64,000 bases of DNA from Trichoplax adhaerens (lineage: Eukaryota; Placozoa; Uniplacotomia; Trichoplacea; Trichoplacidae), in the NCBI RefSeq assembly GCF_000150275.1, contig NW_002060944.1, forward strand, positions 65,614 to 129,613, given 5' to 3'. Numbering within the stretch: the stretch's first letter is position 1; each line of letters begins with the position of its first letter. Under the pieces are notes generated by a model that did not search any database, was not told the DNA's origin, and saw nothing but the letters and a program-made list of their open reading frames with translations. This document shows, in pieces, positions 46,583 to 62,200 of this stretch. The position numbers and the translations under genes are program-made.

Positions 46583-48175
46583 TCAATACAAAAATTCTGT
46601 TTTATCATAATCAATAATGATTCGTACTGGAATGCTTACATTATTATTATAATTGATTGCATATGAATCGTTAAAAGTATAGCCATTTCTATAAGATATT
46701 ATTTTCTCTCTGATAAAAGATTCGATATCATCGTTATTCAGTGGCCGAAGAAAAGAAAACAAAATAAAAATTAACGCAAGAGCTATACCACCTTTAGGAT
46801 ATGTAGTATTGGTGGATGTATAAAAAATAATTAAGATGATAGACATTATAGCGATTATGACATAGCAGATTATAAATTTAAGGTGTAAAGCAGTTTTCGG
46901 TTCATTATTATACAAATAATCAAAAAGTGATATAGGAATTACGGTAAACGTTTCATTGCTTTGACCGAAAAATATGCTGTAACGTACTAAATTATCGCTA
47001 TTATCGCGTAAAAGATTTTCAATTGGTGTCCGCAATGCATCTAACTCCTCATCGAAGCTACTGAAAGTCACCCTAAAATTATTCGTTCCATCTAGATTAG
47101 CTTCTTCACCCGAATACTTCACCATCATGCAGGCATTTGAAGTTGGTGTAATGAGTAAATTATTTTTCATTAAGTCCTCGAATTTCTTATTAAAGTCTTG
47201 ACTTAATTTTTTTAACATGTCTGGTACGTCGACGTTTACTTTTTCTGCTGTTGCTTCATACTTAATTTGAAATGATCCACTTTTACGTGATATATTGTGA
47301 TTGTCAGGAGTTTCATCTTTTACATATTGTAGACTATTTATTATACAATTTGATAGACGAATATTCTTATCTGAATATAAATATTGGCTGCAGTAATATA
47401 TAAGGTAAGAAATACATGATAATACAAGCATATTAGTTAGTAAATCTAGTATCAGAAATTTGATGGATAAAAGAATAAGTAAAATGCATATATATACCAT
47501 AATTGCGGCTGAATATACGCAATAAATGTATGTCAGGATTGAAATTAAGTGTGTGATGCTTGTGTATTTGTCTTTATTAGAACAAAACATATTGCTGATG
47601 TAGCAACTTTGCATTTGTGCTACATTAAAAGCAAATTGCATCAACTTCCAACTCTTCACAAGCCACCATAACCTACAAAGTATTATCTTCACAAAATTAA
47701 AACAACCTGATGCGCAATCTCCTTTATGCTTCTTTTTAGATTCATCAAAGAAGTATTTTTCCAATGAAATTTTTTTGTTATAAAGGACATGTTGCTTATA
47801 TACTTGCAATAATCGGCATGACTCTTCGTTACTTTTCCACATAGAACATATCGTAGCTAGAAGCATCGATATGCAAACGATTCCATAGAGAAATATAAAA
47901 TAGTAACTCCATATACTGCATTGCAATAAAATCTTTGTAAGCTTTACGAAATTCCGTGATGCAGGTCCTAGATACCCAAAAATAAGGAAACTAGCGATCG
48001 ATTTTGCTAAAAGAATAATCAAAAGAACCATCTGCCAATGTTCCACAAATATATATTTAATTATATATCCAGCACACAGTTGCATTAAATTAGTGTCATC
48101 ATTTCGGTAGACAACCATAAGATTTTCACGAAGTGAGCTTACATGACTATACGAAAAGGAATAGGAAAATTGCAT
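46583..48175 (-). CDS. Unrecognised multi-pass membrane protein, 530 aa, single exon
   Basis: Intact intronless frame. I chose ATG 48175 (MQFSYSFSYS) because the upstream extension begins with TTG. Predicted membrane segments lie near residues 49-69, 89-112, 208-235, 237-266, 434-453 and 462-477. The loop at 112-207 is Lys/Cys-rich, and residues 300-430 form a soluble domain shared with the paralogues (two repeats of V.VP..LKK-like sequence, then FFGQSNETF.VIP). I cannot assign a family, and transporter, channel or receptor roles are all unproven. It lies downstream of the POP7 pseudogene, as the truncated paralogue lies downstream of real POP7. The lack of introns among intron-rich genes suggests retroposition or a young lineage-specific gene. 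Confidence 0.6.
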   Translation of the reverse strand: MQFSYSFSYSHVSSLRENLMVVYRNDDTNLMQLCAGYIIKYIFVEHWQMVLLIILLAKSIASFLIFGYLGPASRNFVKLTKILLQCSIWSYYFIFLYGIVCISMLLATICSMWKSNEESCRLLQVYKQHVLYNKKISLEKYFFDESKKKHKGDCASGCFNFVKIILCRLWWLVKSWKLMQFAFNVAQMQSCYISNMFCSNKDKYTSITHLISILTYIYCVYSAAIMVYICILLILLSIKFLILDLLTNMLVLSCISYLIYYCSQYLYSDKNIRLSNCIINSLQYVKDETPDNHNISRKSGSFQIKYEATAEKVNVDVPDMLKKLSQDFNKKFEDLMKNNLLITPTSNACMMVKYSGEEANLDGTNNFRVTFSSFDEELDALRTPIENLLRDNSDNLVRYSIFFGQSNETFTVIPISLFDYLYNNEPKTALHLKFIICYVIIAIMSIILIIFYTSTNTTYPKGGIALALIFILFSFLRPLNNDDIESFIREKIISYRNGYTFNDSYAINYNNNVSIPVRIIIDYDKTEFLY

Positions 48176-49812
48176 TAGTCCATATATGCAGTTCAAATTA
48201 TTGAAAATAGTAAGCTGTATTTTATATTTCCCAGAAAGAATGAAATTACGAGAATTATTCTAGTATTATATTTGCCATAAAGATGCTTCAACACATGCAC
48301 AACATGGATTGAAGAACGCTTTGTCGGGTGCGTAAATTATTAAGGCTAATACAGAAAAATCGTTTCAAGAAAAACTACTTTAATGCAAATATGCGATTGC
48401 CATAACTAGGTCTTGTAAATAATATAAAATAAAGCATTTTACAGATATTACATGATATGATGCAATGGTACACTTATGCTATTTGTATGCGTCAGCGACT
48501 CTCGCGTTTAGAAACTGTAACTGACAACTATCGTACTATTTCTCAGCAATGTATATCATAGTATTTAGTTTAGGTATTTATAGAAGGGTCAAGAACCATT
48601 CCATATTTTATGCTTTAAATGCCAACGTAAGCGGTAAAAGCGAGCAGACTATAGCATTGCAGTAGGACAAATAAGGAAACTGCATGAGCTACGGTGGTAG
48701 ATTTTATAATTTTAGTGCTACGGTACCTTCCCTTCAATAGGTATCGTTATTTCGCTTTAAGTTCAGCCAACATTAGCCATTATAGAATCATTGACTGAAG
48801 TAGTAATGTAATTATGACAGACTACAGACTCCGTTAGTTATTATCATAGCTTTAGTGTTAGTAATTAAGATCTTATATACTAGCTAATTAATAACCTTAT
48901 ATTAATTAGCTACTCGATGATTTAGTTTCATTGATAGTTTAGTCATACTGTGATGTAGACCCTATGCAGAAAAATTTACTTAAAGAGATGACAACTATAA
49001 ACACATTGTGATTTCTGTTACTTTATGCCGAGCCTTCGATCGTTAATTGGCTCTTATTTAGTTCATAACTCATTGGTGTTGTTTACACCGTTTGCCATAC
49101 TAAATCATATAGACAGTCGAACCACATAAAGCCATATACATTTTAGGCTTATTCGTCTAAGTTGTGCACCTAGTGCAGCCGAGCTAGGGTATATAAAGCT
49201 CGGTGCCCTCATTAGCTGTCTGCCGTAGTAGTATACACGTGTTGCAGGGCTTAATAGTCTTGAATGTCAAGACTGTCTCCGTTTAATAAAATATTTTAAA
49301 GCCTAAGACAAGCTTCGCTAGTCTGAGCTTAGCCCGTTATGTGTACACTTGGCTGTTGTAGTCTCACGGTTTATGCGGATTTAAAGACCCAGGTTTTCTT
49401 GTCGTGATTTGAACACGACAGTTATATAGTAGTGTCTATTTAACGGTAACAGACTACATTATCTTCCTGATGAGTTTAAATTGCTATCGCAGCAGTAACA
49501 TAATATAAGTTGTGATTATCTTTTCAGGTGATCCAAAAAACTTAATAGTGATTATTTTCCAAACGGACAGATACAGCAAAAATTTATGGAGACAAATATG
49601 TCGATCCAGAATATAGCTCGATGTTAATCCGAAGAAGAAATTATGCAGCTATAATATAAAATATTGTGCATGTGACAGAATGGCAGTTTCACTAAAAGCT
49701 ACGAATATATCTCTAAATCAAATTTATGTCGCTTCCCGAATTATCCTTCGAAGTAGCTTTACTAAATTAATACAAAACAGGTACCGGTAATATTGTAATT
49801 TTTAGGTACTTA
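48176..49812. other. Spacer with an LTR-like segment
   Basis: No gene. Around 49080-49430 a block has TATATAAAG (49190), then AATAAAATATTTTAA about 95 bp later, a spacing seen in solitary LTRs between TATA box and polyadenylation signal. Target-site duplication and matching termini could not be established, and no internal retroelement domains lie nearby. Confidence 0.3.
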
Positions 49813-50514
49813 CTATTCTCGAATTTTTCTCTCTTTTAATGTATAGTTCCAAAATGCATACACTACCATTAAGATCATTAGCAACGCTAGGCCTTTATCA
49901 AGTATTAAATTATGTCTTTGATTGAAGAACTGACAGCTTTCAAGTGGCCAAAGATTAATTCCTGTTCTAGCCGATGTAGATGACTCATTAAGTAGAGTAT
50001 CTGTTGGGTCAATAAGGAAAAAGTAACAAAAATTATACTTGTAGACACAAATGGGATCTAAGTGAGGTATATAATCATAGATTTCGTTTGGATTGCATGA
50101 AAGATGCTTTTTTGAAATAGTTAGATGGCGTAATCGATCCGATTTAATGCTTGTTGGCATCATTTTAGTCGCTGGATACAAATTCATTCCCATCATGCTT
50201 GAAGTAGATAATAGTACAGTCGGAATATATTCCATTATAGCTATATATACACGTATGTTTCTAGAAAAAATGTTATTCCCTAATAAATTGGGCGTACGGT
50301 TAAATTGAATCTTCACAAGTAACTCAATTACAGTTGATGTAAACGGGTTATCCTTCTTATTTCTTTCTTCCATCATCTTCTGCGCTTGATTTATTATCAC
50401 ATTTCTATCTTGATTACTAATATTACACGTAGAATAGAAAACTGTTCTTCCCTCCACTTGAAGGCTAGCATGACATAAAAACAGGGCTATCAGATATAAA
50501 CTTGTGTGATTCAT
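49813..50514 (-). CDS. Unrecognised type I membrane protein, 233 aa
   Basis: Single open frame. ATG 50514 gives a clear signal peptide (MNHTSLYLIALFLCHASLQ), an ectodomain with several Cys and N-glycosylation sites (NIS, NRT, NES), a membrane span near residues 206-224 and a short basic tail (LKERKIRE). The frame upstream of this ATG has only a GTG start and is probably untranslated. The family is not recognised. It sits between membrane-gene copies and may belong to the same lineage-specific cluster. Confidence 0.55.
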   Translation of the reverse strand: MNHTSLYLIALFLCHASLQVEGRTVFYSTCNISNQDRNVIINQAQKMMEERNKKDNPFTSTVIELLVKIQFNRTPNLLGNNIFSRNIRVYIAIMEYIPTVLLSTSSMMGMNLYPATKMMPTSIKSDRLRHLTISKKHLSCNPNEIYDYIPHLDPICVYKYNFCYFFLIDPTDTLLNESSTSARTGINLWPLESCQFFNQRHNLILDKGLALLMILMVVYAFWNYTLKERKIRE

Positions 50515-50807
50515 GCTGTTGTTAAGAATTGAAAAATTGCTTCCATATGCACGTCTTTTACAAGAACTAGCTTTAACGTCTTGTGGCTTCAGCGATAGAG
50601 ATATCACAATTTTAATGTAATGATTATAGTATCTTACGATTTTACGTCCAGTATGTGTGTAGGCGATGTGCTTGGGTATATCCTTTTTTACAATCTATAC
50701 TCTCTACTCTTTATTCTCAGTAATAAGTAAGCAATTATAATTTCGCGCCTAACGAGTTTGCTAGGCATAGAAATTTTAACATATATTTATATACATGTAT
50801 GTGTATA

Positions 50808-51012
50808 CTCGATTATGATGTTGCAGGTGATAAGTTTTAGCCGTAAAGCAGTTTCTGGTTCCTCATCATATAAAAAATCATAAAGCGATTTAGGAACTCT
50901 GGCCTTTGTTTCATGAAGTTGATAGATAAATATATCATTATGCAATAAATCATAAACAAGTCATTGTTCTTTTCGCGTAAAAGTTTTTCAATAGGTTCCC
51001 GCAAGACATCTA
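50808..51012 (-). pseudogene. Fragment of the membrane-protein family
   Basis: About 200 bp closely matching part of the truncated paralogue (41400-41590), including the codons for the Y-D-F-L-Y and E-P-E-T-A region. It has an insertion and frame breaks and nothing matching on either side. A third, decayed copy. Confidence 0.75.
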
Positions 51013-51119
51013 GCACAAATAAAATGTAGGAACGCCGATTATGGACAATGTGTCTGCACTACTACCTTCGCTGCCATGAGCCTAGCTCTGTCGTCACGTC
51101 TCTATAGTCCCCTATGGCT

Positions 51120-51205
51120 ATTTATTCTTTTATTATATATGAACTTTTATGGGGTCATTTACCATGCTACTTTGCATATTTCCGTGCTTATTTGCATGTT
51201 TAAAC
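51120..51205. repeat. Short dispersed duplicate of 42395-42480
   Basis: Shared TTATATATGAACTTTT, ATGCTA.CTTG.ATATTTCC and CCGTGCTTATTTGCAT. Part of the same local shuffling; no function is evident. Confidence 0.6.
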
Positions 51206-51864
51206 GCTTCAAGAAAACCGATCGTTATGAACTTTCCTATACAGATAATTAAAGCCATGCATTTGCGATCAATTTTATACAAATTCACGCAAAATTGAGA
51301 ATATCGAATATCCGATATGATCCATCGAATGTATCGGATCACGTCGTACTGATATCAATTTGTAAGCAATTTTATTTACTAAAAAGTGGCCTATCGCCGT
51401 TTGAAATGACTAATCGAACACCATCTTTTGTCACTTTTTAAAATGACGATAGTTGACTTTTAGTAAGTAGAATTTCTTAACATATTCGATCAAGAAACTA
51501 CCACTCATGTACACTAAACCGTAAAGCTGTTGGGAGTTTATTAATTCAAATTGAAAACCTAGATTTGCAGTGTACCATTGAAGTCAAGGCCAAGATATCC
51601 GTCCGGATTGGGTTTGAACGTTTGAATAGCTTAAAAGTTGAAGGTCTGTGACCATCATTTAACGACTGTCACTGTTTGGATTGCTCATCATACTCGTACA
51701 GCATCCGTAATCCATCAGTTTGCTTTATAAGACTCTAACCACACTTCGTATAACTCATCCTTGAAGTGATGTGTAGATGATGAATTGAGTTATGCGATTA
51801 CCAAAGTTTTATAAAAATAAAAAAGAATATCTTCGAGCGGTAGCGTTAATTCATTATTTATTAT

Positions 51865-52620
51865 TGGAATAGCTGGTCGCTTCTAAGCTTTTATAAGGAA
51901 CGTAGGGACTGTAACGGTAGAGTAGGCTAACGTTGACTCGATCTGAAATTGGAAGGGTCTGTGTCCAAATCACTCAGTTCGAGTAGTGCATTTGTATAGT
52001 ATAGTTTGTGGAGAGGGGCATCTTGTATGATGATTACGATGACACGATGGGGACCCTGAATGATTTTATACGGTACAGTATATAAAATATACTTGTATGG
52101 GACACTATACTGCACAGACTATGGAAAGCGAGGATTGGCTAGCTGGTGGCCAGTTGCATAGCAACCAAAACTACCTCAGCCTTCGACCTTGCATTTCCAC
52201 TGCTGTAAACATGATTCCAGTTGTTTTCCAATGCTTATTACGTTTTATGGCAGGAAAAAGCCTTTCAGTAAATTGAAATACATGCCGTATACGCGAGTAT
52301 CGTTCAAAAAATGAAGAAAATAGAGAGGTTATTTCCTAATTGCTATGGGTCGTAGTTCTTTTCAATATTGGTTGCCATTTTAAGACAGGAATAAGCCTGT
52401 CAATGAATTGAAATACATGTGTAGTTGATCATGTCTAATGAAGCTCCTAAATCTGCAATTGGAGTTTTGAATTCATAACACAGATTATGCCATCTTAGTG
52501 TACTGCACAAAGCCAAGTCATCGAATTTTCAGATGCAGTAATGGACAATGAACGTATTGACTATGACAAATTTTGTTCCAAATAAGTAATGCAACAGTGG
52601 TTCCCGTTATAGTTGGGATG
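51865..52620. repeat. Chimeric duplicate: BRF2/POP7 promoter fused to POP7 downstream sequence
   Basis: 51865-52215 matches 36560-36920 (divergent promoter) and 52225-52620 matches about 39530-39960 (downstream of POP7). The whole POP7 coding region is missing between them. No open frame of note. It ends about 290 bp before the RNF113A stop. Confidence 0.8.
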
Positions 52621-52906
52621 TATAGTACAACTAATTAGTAATACGCATCAGTATCGAGGTAAAATAGAATAGATTAATTTTATTTTTATCGTCCTCAAAT
52701 TCAATAAAAAGTATATCCATATATACAGTAGCCAATAGCAATTCAAAGTTGAATACACTAAACGTATGCCATAAGTGATCGAAGTATTTTTAAGACAGAA
52801 AGACCTGCTATGGTATCAACACCTTGTTATCATTCATTTTATATACGCGCTCATCTAGCTTTTAAGACCTTGCTAAAATGATAATTCTATTTATCTTAAA
52901 TACAAA

Positions 52907-55279
<2,373 letters not shown>

Positions 55280-55679
55280 GGTGTTTAGACGACTAATAAC
55301 ACCAAAACTACTTCTGAATAAGAACAAGACCTTCTACTCGATCTTGAGTAATTGCTAAGCGTTCTAATGCCTATTGATAATCTTGACAGATGGAAAATAG
55401 CGTCTAGTTTCGCCTCCAACTTCGAAGTGCTGATTCATGCAAACAAATGCAAAACTGAAATAGTAAGCGGGGTCTGCTTCAAATTTTCAACATGCGCATA
55501 GCAACTCTGTCGTCAAGGCGTACTGAATGTACAGGACTGCCTGATACCAGGGCTACTGCCTTGCATTCTGTATAGCTGTAATGCGACGTCTTAAACTATA
55601 GCTTTTGCTATGGTCTAGTAGACTTTGTCACTGCCTATATACCGTACTGTAGTAGAAAAAGATGATGGCGTATAATCGC

Positions 55680-57500
55680 AGTTAAAACCATCGACAATAT
55701 TTAAACTGGACCTTTCTCATGTCGAGATATATTGGTGTAAACGAAGTATCTTATCCGAATAAGGATTTGAATAATAACATTTATTTACAGCCTATAGTGA
55801 GTAATAGATAGTATACAAGGTTGTAGATCTCCGCATTCAGTACTTACTTTTAGAAAACTTGCGAGTTTTCTTACATACTCTACTTGTTTACATCGCGAGG
55901 ATCGTAAACAAGAACTATCGTAGCCTATTTTAGTCGAATAACACTAAGCTACTTCTTTACAATTGGCCTTTGGGGAAAATGATTTTTGCCCATGGGTTGA
56001 TTTTAGCATGGCTATGATCGATCAGAATTCACTTTCTTGGTTTAGTCGAGTTAGCTACTGGAGTAAATATACTGTATTCAGTGTAGTAGAAAAGTGAGGA
56101 ATGACGTAAACCATAAAGACATTGAAGCTGACCTTTCTTATGTCTAGACATATTGGCCTTCGGAGGAGAATGATTTTTGTCCATGGGTTGATTTTAGCAT
56201 GGCTATGATCGATCAGAATTCACTTTCTAGGTTTAGTCGAGTTTGCCACTGGATGGAATATACTGTATTCAGTGTAGTAGAAAAGTGAGGAATGGCGTAT
56301 AATTGCAGTTAAAACCATAAAGATATTGAAGCGGACCTTTCTTATGTCTAGATATATTGGCCTTCGGGGGAGAATGATTTTTGTCCATGGGTTGATTTTA
56401 GCATGGCTATGATCGATCAGAATTCACTTTCTAGGTTTAGTCGAGTTTGCCACTGGATGGAATATACTGTATTCAGTGTAGTAGAAAAGTGAGGAATGGC
56501 GTATAATTGCAGTTAAAAACCATAAAGATATTGAAGCGGACCTTTCTCATGTCTAGATATATTGACCTTCGGGGGAGAATGATTTTTGTCCATGGGTTGA
56601 TTTTAGCATAGCTATGATCGATCAGAATTCATTTTCTAGGTTTAGTCGAGTTTGCTACTGGATGGAATATACTGTATTTAGTGTAATAGAAAAGTGAGGA
56701 ATGGCGTATAATCACAGTTAAAACTATAAAGATATTGAAGCGGACCTTTCTTATGTCTAGGTGTATTGGCCTTCGGAGGAGAATGATTTTTGTCCATGGG
56801 TTGATTTTAGCATGGCTATGATCGATCAGAATTCATTTTCTAGATTTAGTCGAGTTTGCTACTGGATGGAATATACTGTATTTAGTGTAATAGAAAAGTG
56901 AGGAATAGCGTATAATCCTATTTAAACTATAAAGATATTGAAGCGGACCTTTCTTATGTCTAGATATATATTGGCCTTCGGGGAGAATGATTTCTATCCA
57001 TGGGTTGATTTTAGCATGGCTATGATCGATCAGAATTCACTATCTAGGTTTAGTCGAATTTGCTATTGGATGGAATATACTGTATTTAGTGTAGTAGAAA
57101 AGTGAGGAATGGCGTAAAAGTGGTTATTAACGACCGTAATTTAATCGCAGTTAAAACACCCTTGTTTTTCTGCCTGCTTACTATATTGCCATTGAGGGGA
57201 AAATGAATTTTGCCGATGGAATGATTTCACCATGGCTATGATCTATCGGAATTTATTTTCTTGGTTTAGTAGAGTTGTCCGTTGTCATTGGCTGTAATTT
57301 ACTGTACTCAGCCATCGACTACTCAATACTTTTTTCCTTGAACGGCGTTAAAATGGGATATAAACGACCGCTATAATCGCAGTGAAAACACGCTTGTCTT
57401 TCCGCCTGCTTACTACGTCTATTGCCATTGAGGGGAAAAGTAATGTTTGTCGATAAGATAATTTCAGCATGGCTATGATCTACCAGGGTTTATTTTCTTG
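55680..57500. repeat. Tandem array of ~204-bp units, six good and two decayed copies
   Basis: CATGGGTTGATTTTAGCATG recurs at about 55991, 56182, 56386, 56591, 56795 and 56999, with degenerate copies near 57214 and 57450. Each unit has GCTATGATCGATCAGAATTC, GGTTTAGTCGAGTT, a TGGATGGAATATACTGTATT segment and AAAAGTGAGGAATGGCGTAT. No frame is maintained. 55280-55680 holds the presumed RNF113A promoter. Confidence 0.92.
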
Positions 57501-57928
57501 GTTTAATTGAGCTCGATTTGGTCAATAAGCTCAGCTTTCCCTCGTATTACTGTTGTAAAAGGATTAGAAGCAACTCGTAGAATGGAGGATAATTCTCAAG
57601 AGAAAAACTTGCGATTCTAATGATTGATTTTCTACTTTAGCAGTCAATATGGACAAGAGTATTGGAAAATAGGAAGCATTCGTCATAATGATGGCTTCAT
57701 AATCGATTGGGGAAGTTGTGAAAGACATTAGAGAAAATTGTCTGTCAGACTATCCTCATCATTTGACTTTATGACGCTTAGTTTACCATTTTTAGAGGCA
57801 GAGAATATTTCATGGTAGCAGAAAATGTAAATTAGCTAACTAGACTAATAACAACGGTAATTAATCATCCAATCAACGCAATTTTATAAACTGCTGTCGC
57901 GGAGTCACTTTTCCATAGCAATTGTAGC

Positions 57929-58272
57929 TTAGCTATCATTCTTTAGGAATACATTGACAATACGAGCATAGAATTCATAAAATAATTTTTCTACATCGTC
58001 TAACCAATTTCTCATTACTATGACTTCTTGGTAATAAGGAACATCGCCCCTATTTAGAGTTACATTGCTGACTCTAGCCTTTAAATAAATGTCGGGAGGA
58101 CACACCTTCGTTAAAAGTTTAATAATTACTACACAGTGTCTATTAAAATTTCCTTTTTGATCTGGTGCTTGATCTAAAGCTTGGCCGAAGTACACGTATC
58201 AATGGGAATAGTCTATCCCAGACAATCATTGAAGGATACTTGGAATACTATCGTTTGGATAGAAAACTGCAT
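57929..58272 (-). CDS. Terminal exons of an unidentified gene (partial)
   Basis: Tentative exons 58272-58240 and 58173-57929 join in phase across a 66-bp intron and end at a TAA; the last is about 81 codons. The predicted tail (RHCVVIIKLLTKVCPPDIYL, then a hydrophilic C-terminus) looks like folded coding sequence but matches nothing I know. Upstream exons would lie beyond 58272, where a tandem array begins within 250 bp. The gene may be longer and interrupted by that array, or a truncated relic. Confidence 0.3.
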
Positions 58273-58499
58273 CTGCAAACATACATCATGAAGTAAGAAA
58301 GTAAAATAAAAATCGCAGTGTCTATCCGTCGTTGGTGGCTAACCCCAATGTGGATTAAATTTGCTTCGTAAGACAGTAGACTGTACCATACGCAAGTCCT
58401 TGCAATATACATAGTATAGTTCTGCATGGCCAATACTCACGAAACACCCGATAGAGCTGGTTTACTAAAGGATTCTTAATTAGTAACTGGCAACCGCTT

Positions 58500-59200
58500 G
58501 TTTAGTCAACAAATTCTTGCTAGGAGTAAACTCCAATCTCATTTTTATCATCGTATTCCCTTCTAGGTGGATCCGTCGTGTTGTTGACTGTATAACTCAT
58601 CGCAGGATAAGAACGTACAGTACTTAACGGCCAATAAAGCTGCTAGAAAGCAAGTATACTAAGACAATTCTGACTTGGTAAACGCTTGTTCAATCAACAA
58701 TTCTTGCTAGGAGTAAACTCCAATCTCATTTTTATCATCGTATTCCCTTCTAGGCGAATCCGTCGCGTTGTTTCTTCTCTGGCCAGACTGTATAGCTCAT
58801 TGTAGGATAAGGACGTGCTGAACAGCCAATCAAGCTGGTAGAAAGCAAGTTTACTTAGCCAATTCTTACTTGGTAAACGCTTGTTCAGTCAACAATTCTT
58901 GGCAGGAGTCAAACTCCAATCTCATTTTTATCATCGTATTCCCTTCTAGGTGGATCCGTCGTGTTGTTGATTTTCTGGCCAGACTGTACAGTATAGCTCA
59001 TTGCAGGATAAAAACGTACTGAACGTCCAATAAAGCTGGTAGAAAGCAAGTTTACTGAGACAATTCTTGATAGGAGTAAACTCCAATCTCATTTTTTATC
59101 ATCGTATTCCCTTCTAGGTGAATCCGTCGTGTTGTTGATTCTCTGGCCAGACTGTACAGTATAGAGCATTGCAGGATAAAAAACCTACTCATCCGATACT
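58500..59200. repeat. Four-copy array, period about 170-195 bp
   Basis: AATTCTTG.TAGGAGTAAAC recurs near 58511, 58699, 58894 and 59062. Units share CTCCAATCTCATTTTTATCA, CGTATTCCCTTCTAGG, TCCGTCG.GTTGTTG, a TGGCCAGACTGTA segment and CATTGCAGGATAA. It ends about 120 bp before the gasdermin start and may overlap its promoter. Confidence 0.9.
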
Positions 59201-59289
59201 TTATTGACTCTTTGCTGGAGACTCTATGCTTAGGCTGATTTCTTAAGGTAGCTGCTTAAAAGAAAAGATCTTGTCGAGTGGATCGGTAG

Positions 59290-61547
<2,258 letters not shown>

Positions 61548-62200
61548 GCTCTTATTTTTATAACATGTCTATTTTCCGTATTGCTAGTCATAATCGTTGT
61601 GATAAACGTAATTTTATAGCAAACACTGCTGCAAGTTTTGATTTAAAAGCGAAAAATAATGTTAACAATATTTACTAAATATTAATTTTCAAATTAACAT
61701 CATGATGGAGTTTTGTATATACAGCGGTTTTTGGTGATATACTTTCATCCATATACGCGTATACTTGGCGAAAGGGAAAAATGTAATATTACCATTCTAC
61801 ATAATGAAGTAAATAGCTGTTCTGTGATTTGTATGTGGCCATAGTTGATCAGTGCTTGAATGCAGCATCATTGGTATTATTATCTCGTTAATTAGTGTTT
61901 CTCTAATATTATTATACAAATAGATGTGCGCTTATGATGATGTAATCGTGTAAACGATACTGAGTGAGTAGTTAGCTAGTCGTTTCTTAAACTATCTCGT
62001 ACGATCTCGCTTTGATGAATATTGTCTAATATTTGACAGACTATGAATTGGCTACTGTAACCTGACGGTCCATTTGTAAATTTGTGGGTTATTAAATCTT
62101 TGTCCTAACTTTAAGAGATTTTAGGATTGATGGCGTGTATATTGTTATTGGCCTGCAAGTGATCATTTCTATTTCTGCTTGAACGTGTATATCGCTGTGA
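61548..62200. other. Gasdermin 3' flank
   Basis: No coding signal. 61770-61800 and 61960-62115 resemble the copy at 45.1-45.29 kb. I looked here for a gasdermin C-terminal domain and found none. Confidence 0.5.

Noticed and set aside
49080-49430. Confident annotation as a solitary LTR
   Set aside because: The TATA/AATAAA spacing is suggestive, but no terminal TG...CA with target duplication could be fixed by eye.
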